DNA from: Chloroflexota bacterium
Lineage (GTDB): Bacteria > Chloroflexota > Limnocylindria > P2-11E
Assembly: GCA_013695575.1 (NCBI GenBank)
Contig: JACDAF010000171.1
Coordinates: 1 to 10,997 of the forward strand
Direction: 5' to 3'
DNA length: 10,997 bases
Shown here piece by piece: positions 6,844 through 10,997 of this stretch. Below the pieces are notes generated by a model. That model was not told the origin of the DNA, ran no database searches, and saw only the letters and a program-made list of their open reading frames with translations. Numbering within the stretch: position 1 is the stretch's first letter; each line of letters opens with the position of its first letter. The position numbers and the translations under genes are program-made.

Positions 6844-7584
6844 CTATCGGGGCGCCCGTCGCTGCCCGTGATCGCGAAGCCGCCGCGCGATGACCCGCGC
6901 GACGAACGCGGGCAGGACGCGCTGACGGCGCCAGCGTGACGGATCCTGCGCCAGGCGCCAGAGCCACTCGAGCCCGACACGATGAATCACACGCGGCGGC
7001 ACACGGACCACACCTGCGAGCTGATCGAACACGCCACCGACGCCGATCGCGAGTCGGACCGTCGGCAGCCGATCCAGGTTTCGCGCGATCCAGCGCTCCT
7101 GCCGCGGCATACCGAACGCGACGAGGATCACGTCCGGCGTGGCGGCGTTCACGCGCTCGACGCTGTCCGCGTCGCGATCGTGCGCACCGGCGTACGTCCC
7201 GGCGATCCGCAGCCTGGGCTCCCGACGGACCAGCATCGCAGCGGCCCTCTCGGCGATGCCGGGAGCGGCACCGAGCAGGAACACGGACAGGGACCGTCGC
7301 GCGAGCATGGGGACAAGGTCGTCGACGAGCAGCCGTCCAGGCGCGCGGCCAGGAAGCGGCTCGCCCACGATCCGGGAGGCGAGCACCGCACCGGTGCCGT
7401 CGGGCAGGACGAGGTCCGCGTGGTGAGCGAGCGCGGCGACGTCTGGGGCCCGGTCCGCGAGCATCACGAACTCCGGGTTTGCGGTGATCACGAACGTCCG
7501 GCGCTCGCCAGCGAGCCGCCGCTCGATCTCGCGGACGGCGGCTCGCAGATCGAGCGCGTCGAAACCGACGCCGAGGATGTCCAC
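6844..7584 (-). CDS. WecG/TagA/CpsF family glycosyltransferase
   Basis: 246 residues from the GTG at 7584, the usual family size. The family motifs are in order: FVITANPEFVMLAD (31-44), ADLVLPDGTGAVLASR (56-71, with Asp62 equal to the proposed catalytic base of TagA), VFLLGAAPG (101-109), LVAFGMPRQERWI (154-166, Gln162), AIGVGGVFDQLAG (179-191) and the C-terminal RVGLEWLWRLAQDPSRWRR (202-220), the Arg-rich tail that attaches these enzymes to the membrane. The family transfers an N-acetylmannosamine-type sugar from UDP to polyprenyl-diphosphate-GlcNAc in wall teichoic acid, capsule or enterobacterial common antigen synthesis. The start is uncertain: another in-frame GTG at 7677 sits one base after the MreB-like ORF's stop and would add 31 Pro/Ala/Ser-rich residues. 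The frame stays open to 7938, but upstream residues are out of frame over the MreB-like segment and are not believed. Confidence 0.88.
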   Translation of the reverse strand: MDILGVGFDALDLRAAVREIERRLAGERRTFVITANPEFVMLADRAPDVAALAHHADLVLPDGTGAVLASRIVGEPLPGRAPGRLLVDDLVPMLARRSLSVFLLGAAPGIAERAAAMLVRREPRLRIAGTYAGAHDRDADSVERVNAATPDVILVAFGMPRQERWIARNLDRLPTVRLAIGVGGVFDQLAGVVRVPPRVIHRVGLEWLWRLAQDPSRWRRQRVLPAFVARVIARRLRDHGQRRAPR

Positions 7585-7678
7585 GCGCGTGGAGGGTGCC
7601 GCCGAGGACGGAGCCGGGGAGTGACCCGGCGACGCGGGGAATGGGGCCCTCGTGCCGCGAAGCGGGCCCGGCGTCACG

Positions 7679-7852
7679 TCAATGGACGACAGCGGCGCTT
7701 GGGTGGAGGGGGTGGTGCGCGAGGGCGAGACCCGTGCCGTCAGGCACGAGCGCGCGGCTGGAGAGATCCGTCCGCGCGAGGCTCTGGCCGGGGACGTACA
7801 CGACCACGTTGGCGTTCCCGAGGTCGATTCCGATCTGACGAGCTCCGAACAC
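7679..7852 (-). pseudogene. Truncated MreB-like N-terminal fragment (57 codons)
   Basis: Reading from the GTG at 7852, the translation begins FGARQIGIDLGNANVVVYVP after the start codon. This matches the conserved MreB N-terminus (FG-x-R-x-IGIDLGTANTLVYV), including the phosphate-1 loop DLG-x-AN of the actin fold (residues 10-15). Resemblance continues weakly to about residue 46: positions 24-46 can be laid on the MreB stretch that ends in RTGxVLAVG. It then ends in a short unrelated tail and a TGA at 7681-7679. A full MreB has about 340 residues, so some 85 percent is missing and none of the remainder is seen elsewhere in the window. It starts 10 bases after the permease stop and ends 1 base before a possible start of the WecG gene. 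It is most likely a remnant of a deleted mreB gene; a retained small protein cannot be excluded. No ribosome binding site is evident. Confidence 0.7.
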
Positions 7853-7862
7853 GAGCGCGAGT

Positions 7863-8711
7863 TTAGTGGCGTGCGCCCGACCGGACCTCCGTACGAGACG
7901 CGGTGCGCTCGAAGACGCGCAGGCGTCCGAGCAGCCACACGAGTCCGAGGTACCCGAGGTAGGCGACGATCTCGATGACGGTGGGCTCGTCCTGGTAGCC
8001 GAAGAGAGCGCGGAGGATCGAGCCGAGGCCGGAATCGTCCGCCAGCGCCGCCTTCGTGCTCCAGACCTTCGGCCCCTCGACGGCGGACAGGATCCCGGCC
8101 TCAGCGAACTCGTGCGCCGCGTGCGCGACCAGTCCCGCCGCGAAGAACACGAGCAGCAGACTCGTCACACGGAAGAACGTCTGGAGGTCGATCCGACGAC
8201 CGAAGACGTAGATGACGACACCGACGCCGAGCGCCAGCGCGAGCCCGACGAGGGCGCCAATGAGCTTGCCCTCACCCGGCGCCGCGAACAGCAGCAGCGC
8301 GAGCTCGACGCCCTCACGCACGACGGCGAAGAACGCGATGGCGAAGAGTCCCCAGGTGCCGGCACCGCGCGCGAGCGCATCCGCGACCCCTCGCTGCAGC
8401 TCACCCTTCAGATACCGCGCGTTGCGCAGCATCCAGAGGATCATCCAGGTGAGGAAGACGGCGGCGAGGAGCATCGTCGTCCCCTCGAAGACCTGCTCCA
8501 TGGTCCCTTCGAACGACGCGCCGAGCGCGTTCAGGAGCGCAAGGAAACCGAGGCTCACGGCCGCCGCGGCACCGACGCCGGCCCAGACCCAGCGGCGCGC
8601 CCGCCGCGCGCCGACCTGCGAGAGGTACGCGAGCAGGATCCCAACGACAAGGGCCATCTCGATCCCCTCGCGCAGCGAGATCAGGAGCGCGCTGAGGTCG
8701 GCAGCCGTCAC
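7863..8711 (-). CDS. FTR1 family iron permease
   Basis: 282 residues from a GTG at 8711-8709, with GGAGG 6 bases upstream. It has seven hydrophobic segments and both hallmark iron-binding motifs of the FTR1/EfeU family: REGIE (14-18) in the first segment and REGVE (132-136) in the fourth. A third conserved patch, AAHEFAEAG (198-206), fits the late helix of the family. The length matches EfeU-type permeases (about 270-280). FTR1 permeases take up iron across the cytoplasmic membrane, in bacteria usually with EfeO and the peroxidase EfeB, or a cupredoxin partner; none of these is in the window. It is divergent from a DtxR-family regulator, with a DtxR-like box between them, so repression under metal-replete conditions is likely. 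Downstream genes on the same strand (MreB-like remnant, WecG) follow within 10 bases, so the promoter may also feed the glycan genes. Confidence 0.93.
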   Translation of the reverse strand: MTAADLSALLISLREGIEMALVVGILLAYLSQVGARRARRWVWAGVGAAAAVSLGFLALLNALGASFEGTMEQVFEGTTMLLAAVFLTWMILWMLRNARYLKGELQRGVADALARGAGTWGLFAIAFFAVVREGVELALLLFAAPGEGKLIGALVGLALALGVGVVIYVFGRRIDLQTFFRVTSLLLVFFAAGLVAHAAHEFAEAGILSAVEGPKVWSTKAALADDSGLGSILRALFGYQDEPTVIEIVAYLGYLGLVWLLGRLRVFERTASRTEVRSGARH

Positions 8712-8717
8712 TGGTAG

Positions 8718-8722
8718 CCTCC
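8718..8722 (-). promoter_or_regulatory. Ribosome binding site of the FTR1 permease
   Basis: GGAGG on the minus strand with a 6-base spacer to the GTG at 8711-8709. It fixes the permease start at this GTG. Confidence 0.75.
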
Positions 8723-8727
8723 GTAGG

Positions 8728-8740
8728 AACCCTGGGGGTT
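8728..8740. repeat. Short inverted repeat AACCC-TGG-GGGTT
   Basis: A perfect 5-base inverted repeat with a 3-base centre, in the permease leader between the metal-box palindrome (8745-8758) and the ribosome binding site (8718-8722). It could be a small leader hairpin or a second protein-binding site. It is short enough to occur by chance. Confidence 0.3.
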
Positions 8741-8744
8741 CTTG

Positions 8745-8758
8745 TTAGGCGAGCCTAA
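8745..8758. promoter_or_regulatory. DtxR/IdeR-like metal-repressor operator
   Basis: TTAGGC-GA-GCCTAA has perfect 6-base arms around a 2-base centre. It agrees with the first 14 bases of the known DtxR box (TTAGGTTAGCCTAACCTAA) at 12 positions; the last five bases of the box are poorly kept. It sits in the divergent region between the permease (start 8711) and the DtxR-family gene (start 8784), and overlaps the candidate -10 of both directions (CTAATA read leftwards; TAATAT at 8756-8761 read rightwards). A bound regulator would thus block both promoters, giving metal-dependent repression of the permease and autoregulation. Confidence 0.75.
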
Positions 8759-8781
8759 TATGCGGTGGCCTGGGAGGTCAA
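8755..8781 (-). promoter_or_regulatory. Candidate sigma70-type promoter for the FTR1 permease
   Basis: On the minus strand TTGACC (8781-8776; 5 of 6 to TTGACA) is followed after 15 bases by TATTAG (8760-8755; 4 of 6 to TATAAT). The spacer is two bases shorter than ideal. The -10 overlaps the operator palindrome, which supports regulated use, but the -35 overlaps the regulator's ribosome binding site. The call is tentative. Confidence 0.4.
8772..8777 (+). promoter_or_regulatory. Ribosome binding site deciding the DtxR-family start
   Basis: GGGAGG with a 6-base spacer to the ATG at 8784. This selects the third in-frame ATG over those at 8742 and 8760. Both of those lie at or inside the operator region and would add residues outside the winged helix. 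Confidence 0.8.
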
Positions 8782-8783
8782 GA

Positions 8784-9428
8784 ATGGCGACCTCACCTGC
8801 GAGCGAGGAGTACCTCCAGGTCATCTACACGCTCAAGGACGAAGGCGCGAGCGTGATCGGCGCCAGGATCGCCGAGTTTCTCGGCGTTTCGGCGCCAGCG
8901 GTGTCCGAGATGCTCCACCGCCTCGATCGGGACGGCCTCATCACGATCAGCGACCGCCACGAGGTGCGCCTCACCCCGGCTGGGCAGACCGCGGCGAACA
9001 CCGTGGTGCGTCGGCACCGCCTCGTCGAGCGGTTCCTCGTCGACGTGCTCGGATACGAGTGGTGGAAGGTGCACGACGAGGCGGAGCGGCTCGAGCACGT
9101 GCTGTCACCGGAGATGGAGGAGCGGATGACGCGCGTGCTTGGCGACCCCCTGACCTGCCCGCACGGTAACCCCATGCCCGGCGTGACACCGGCGCCGACG
9201 CGCACGCTCGGCTCGCTCGACCGGGGTGAGGCTGCCGTGATCGAGCGCATCCCGGACCAGTTCGAGCACGAGCCGGGATTCCTCGAGTACCTCGACGGCG
9301 TCGGCCTCCGCCCCGGCACAACGGTGACGCTGGTCAGCCGCGCGGCCGGAACCCTGCGGGTATCCGTCGAGGGCACGACGCGCGACGTGCGCGGGGATTG
9401 CGGGCAGAAGGTGTGGGTGCGCGCCTGA
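8784..9428 (+). CDS. DtxR/MntR family metal-dependent transcriptional regulator
   Basis: 214 residues. A winged helix-turn-helix (about 8-65; EEYLQVIYTL then SAPAVSEMLHRLDRDGLI as recognition helix) is followed by the dimerisation and metal-binding domain (66-135) and a C-terminal FeoA/SH3-like domain (about 140-214), the full DtxR-type layout. Metal-ligand positions visible by alignment with DtxR are His78, Glu82, His97, Glu104 and His105. Where DtxR has Met10 and Cys102, this protein has Glu9 and Glu101; MntR-type manganese sensors carry Asp and Glu at these places. CPHGNPMPG (125-133) gives Cys125 and His127, as in the second site of streptococcal regulators such as ScaR. It should bind the palindrome at 8745-8758 and control the divergent FTR1 permease and itself. 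Whether it senses iron, manganese or both is open. Its stop overlaps the next gene (TGATG). Confidence 0.93.
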   Translation: MATSPASEEYLQVIYTLKDEGASVIGARIAEFLGVSAPAVSEMLHRLDRDGLITISDRHEVRLTPAGQTAANTVVRRHRLVERFLVDVLGYEWWKVHDEAERLEHVLSPEMEERMTRVLGDPLTCPHGNPMPGVTPAPTRTLGSLDRGEAAVIERIPDQFEHEPGFLEYLDGVGLRPGTTVTLVSRAAGTLRVSVEGTTRDVRGDCGQKVWVRA

Positions 9429-10093
9429 TGGGGACCATCTACGTGCAGCAGGATCCTGTCGACGGGACGTTCACCGCGCACGTGCTGGAGCTCCCAGGGT
9501 GCAATGCACGCGGTGGCACGCGCGAGGACGCGGTTGAGAAGGTGAAGCACAGCTTCCGTGACTACCTCGCACTCCTCCGGTCACGCGGCATGTCCGTCGA
9601 CCACTTGAGGGAAACGGATGTCGACCGCTTTGAGGTGAAGGATCCTCCGTCACGCGGCATCTTTCCGGAGGACTTCCGCCAGATGGACGAGCACGAGATG
9701 CGGGATTTCCTCCGCCAGATGGAGGCCTCGCGGTCCGCCCTCCTTGCCCAGCTGCGGGGACTGTCGGCGGAGCAGCTCGAGAAGCAGCCCACACCGTCGA
9801 TGTGGAGCGTGCGCGGGGCGCTCGAGCACATCATGGAGACCGAGGTCGCGCTGCTCTCGAAGCTGGAGAGGTGGCCCGATCGCGAGTTCGCCACGCTGCA
9901 GGCCGTGCACCGCTTGACGTTCCAGCGATTCACGGTCATGGATCCGGCCGACACAGCGATGGATCACACGATCGAGGGTCGCCGCTGGAGCACGCGCACG
10001 GTGATGCGACGCATCCTCGAGCATGAATACGAGCACCTGGGGCATATCCGGGAGATCGTCGCCGCTCTCGGCAGCGATCGTCCGCCGGAGTGA
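9428..10093 (+). CDS. HicB-like domain fused to DinB-like domain
   Basis: 221 residues from the ATG at 9428, whose A is the last base of the regulator's TGA, so translation is coupled. Residues 1-55 (IYVQQDPVDGTFTAHVLELPGC then REDAVEKVKHSFRDYLALL) have the pattern of the HicB antitoxin-type fold: a beta hairpin with a Gly, an LPGC turn, and a helix. Residues 88-213 look like a DinB/DUF664-type four-helix bundle: MWSVRGALEHIMETE (125-139, His134) and ILEHEYEHLGHIREIV (196-211, His199, His203), the three-histidine metal site of that superfamily. DinB-like proteins include metal-dependent thiol transferases (bacillithiol, mycothiol) and many of unknown role. There is no HicA toxin next to it, so the HicB-like part probably serves binding or regulation instead of antitoxin action. 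The linker (56-100) contains short direct repeats. Function is unknown; coupling to a metal regulator suggests a stress or metal role. Confidence 0.8.
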   Translation: MGTIYVQQDPVDGTFTAHVLELPGCNARGGTREDAVEKVKHSFRDYLALLRSRGMSVDHLRETDVDRFEVKDPPSRGIFPEDFRQMDEHEMRDFLRQMEASRSALLAQLRGLSAEQLEKQPTPSMWSVRGALEHIMETEVALLSKLERWPDREFATLQAVHRLTFQRFTVMDPADTAMDHTIEGRRWSTRTVMRRILEHEYEHLGHIREIVAALGSDRPPE

Positions 10094-10095
10094 GC

Positions 10096-10143
10096 AGTGG
10101 CGTGACCCGGAATGGCAGCAAGCCGTTTCCGGGACACGCCACT
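10096..10143. terminator. Long inverted repeat between convergent genes, likely bidirectional terminator
   Basis: AGTGGCGTGACCCGGAA (10096-10112) pairs with TTCCGGGACACGCCACT (10127-10143): 16 of 17 positions match, with one A-A mismatch, around a 14-base loop that itself can form a 3-base stem (GGC/GCC). It lies between the stop of the plus-strand fusion gene (10093) and the minus-strand Nudix gene, whose TAG at 10144-10142 shares two bases with it. The symmetry would work for both directions. No T-run follows on either side, as is common in GC-rich genomes. Confidence 0.7.
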
Positions 10144-10621
10144 AGGTCGCTGGAGCCCGCGCCCACTCCAACGCGCGAGCCGCATGCCGCTCGATGAGGC
10201 CGCGCTGATCGGGACGGATATCGGGAAGCCCGTCCGGTCTGAACCAGCGGAGCTCCGAGAGCTCGCCCGAGAGCCGCTGTGCCCCGCCCACGACGCGGTA
10301 GGGATAGACGAGCTCGATGCGCGCCCAGCGGTAGCCGGCCTCGGCTTCGAGGAGCGGCCCGATCTCGACGCGTAGACCCGTTTCCTCCGCGATCTCGCGC
10401 TGCAGCGCATCCTCGAGTCGCTCGTCTCGGTCGATGAATCCGCCGATCAGCCGCCATCGTGGCGAGCCGAAGCGATGCATGGCCAGCAGGATGCGACCTT
10501 CGGGGTCGACGCCGATCCCCACCACACCCACGAGGAACTTCTGGTGCGCGGCGCTCATGAACCGTCGCTGCCACCGGACCGGGAACGCGTTGAAGACCTT
10601 GGCCAGCGCGCGTATCAGCAT
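10142..10621 (-). CDS. Nudix hydrolase
   Basis: 159 residues from ATG 10621. The Nudix box is complete: Gly61, Glu67, Arg75-Glu76, Glu79-Glu80, Gly82, spaced exactly as GX5EX7REUXEEXGU (residues 61-83), so Mg-dependent pyrophosphatase activity is expected. Residues 27-55 (QKFLVGVVGIGVDPEGRILL and following) form the first strands. SELRWFRPDGLPD (122-134) is the common C-terminal strand and loop. Residues 1-26 (with AFPVRWQRRFM) are basic and do not belong to the fold; they could touch the membrane or nucleic acid. The substrate (a nucleoside diphosphate linked to some group) is not predictable from the box. No strong ribosome binding site is seen. The gene lies 17 bases after the beta-propeller gene on the same strand, which makes a shared transcript likely. 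Confidence 0.93.
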   Translation of the reverse strand: MLIRALAKVFNAFPVRWQRRFMSAAHQKFLVGVVGIGVDPEGRILLAMHRFGSPRWRLIGGFIDRDERLEDALQREIAEETGLRVEIGPLLEAEAGYRWARIELVYPYRVVGGAQRLSGELSELRWFRPDGLPDIRPDQRGLIERHAARALEWARAPAT

Positions 10622-10638
10622 CGTGGGAGAGTAGAGGC

Positions 10639-10997
10639 CTAGTACACCCCGATCGCGACGATCCCGTGCGCTTTCGGCACGTGGACCTTCTGCACGACCT
10701 GCCGGGTCTTCGCGTCGATGACGTTCACCATGCCATCGATGTTGCTCGTCGCGAGCACGCGGTCTCCAAGCGGGTCGTACGTCATGTGGAAGACGTGCCG
10801 GCCCAATGGAGTGTCGCCCACGATCTTTCGCTGCTTCCAGTCGACCCAGAGAAGCGACGCGCCGTTCGACCCCTTCTCGGCGCTCCAGTGGCTCGAGATG
10901 AGCATGATCGACGTGTCCGGCAGGAAGTACTGCCCATCGCGGTTGGCTTTCTGCCCGTGGAACGGATAGCGGCCGGGAAAGCGGATGGTCTCCTTCA
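10639..10997 (-). CDS. C-terminal part of a beta-propeller (YncE/YVTN-like) protein
   Basis: The frame is open from the right edge to a TAG at 10641-10639, giving the last 118 residues of a longer protein whose N-terminus lies outside the window. Repeated four-strand blades are visible: ASLLWVDWKQRKIVGDTPLG, then HVFHMTYDPLGDRVLATSNI, then VNVIDAKTRQVVQKVHVP. They have the 'value, D-x-K/R-T/Q, V' rhythm of YVTN/WD-like repeats in which each strand set ends in a D-A-K-T-R type turn. Such propellers often are periplasmic or secreted and bind metals, haem or partners; which applies here is unknown, since any signal peptide is outside the window. An internal ATG at 10905 is not a believable start because the propeller pattern extends upstream of it (GRYPFHGQKANRDGQYFLPD). 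Confidence 0.75.
   Translation of the reverse strand, partial: KETIRFPGRYPFHGQKANRDGQYFLPDTSIMLISSHWSAEKGSNGASLLWVDWKQRKIVGDTPLGRHVFHMTYDPLGDRVLATSNIDGMVNVIDAKTRQVVQKVHVPKAHGIVAIGVY

Noticed and set aside
7584..7852. MreB-like ORF and WecG read as one protein through programmed frameshifting
   Set aside because: No slippery run or stimulatory structure is evident at the junction, and the two domains have no known reason to be fused; a remnant plus separate start is simpler.
7585..7938. Long N-terminal extension of the WecG-type protein
   Set aside because: The extra residues lack family homology, run out of frame over the MreB-like segment, and overlap the end of the FTR1 gene.
8742..8783. 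Earlier ATG codons (8742, 8760) as starts of the DtxR-family gene
   Set aside because: They lie at or in the operator and lack a ribosome binding site, while ATG 8784 has GGGAGG at ideal spacing and gives the normal family N-terminus.
9398..9427. Start of the HicB/DinB-like gene at 9398
   Set aside because: The ten added residues are the out-of-frame end of the regulator; the TGATG overlap with ATG 9428 gives a HicB-like first strand directly.
1..10997. CRISPR array, tRNA, rRNA, insertion sequence or attachment site
   Set aside because: No regularly spaced repeats, cloverleaf-like sequence, transposase or integrase motif or terminal repeats were found by reading both strands.

Overview
The window is GC-rich (clearly above 65 percent by eye), gene-dense and free of tRNA, rRNA, CRISPR or transposase genes. 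It looks like a chromosomal segment of a high-GC bacterium. A DtxR-type iron box, a polytopic membrane-protein family with D-P-D and EYDWGG motifs, and GTG/TTG starts fit Chloroflexota (Limnocylindria-like lineages) or deep Actinomycetota. This placement is inference; no marker gene settles it.

Positions 8711 down to 1 form a long head-to-tail block on the minus strand. In transcription order it holds an FTR1-type iron permease (8711-7863), a 57-codon ORF that matches only the N-terminus of MreB (7852-7679), a WecG/TagA/CpsF glycosyltransferase (to 6844), a family 4 glycosyltransferase (6843-5749), a PHP-domain phosphoesterase (5752-4997), a GT-C-like membrane glycosyltransferase (5018-3525), two tandem paralogous membrane proteins (3453-2053 and 2056-677), a small protein with an HExxH motif (636-214), and a CPSCG-containing small protein cut by the window edge (200-1). 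Most junctions overlap or touch (ATGA at 5749-5752 and 2053-2056, a 22-base overlap at 4997-5018, direct abutment at 6843/6844), so translational coupling is likely. The middle of the block reads as a cell-surface polysaccharide or glycolipid locus: WecG-type and GT4 enzymes would extend a lipid-linked glycan in the cytoplasm, and GT-C-like proteins would act on the outer face of the membrane.

A 72-base divergent intergenic region (8712-8783) separates the permease from a plus-strand DtxR/MntR-family regulator (8784-9428). It carries a palindrome TTAGGC-GA-GCCTAA that closely resembles the DtxR/IdeR box, so metal-responsive control of both sides is the natural reading. The regulator has acidic residues at the two positions that distinguish MntR-type from DtxR-type metal sites, which is interesting next to an iron permease. 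Overlapping its stop codon (TGATG) is a gene that appears to fuse a HicB-like domain to a DinB-like domain (9428-10093).

That plus-strand pair converges on a minus-strand pair: a Nudix hydrolase with a perfect Nudix box (10621-10142) and the C-terminal part of a beta-propeller (YncE/YVTN-like) protein entering from the right edge. A long inverted repeat (10096-10143) between the convergent pairs is a likely bidirectional terminator.
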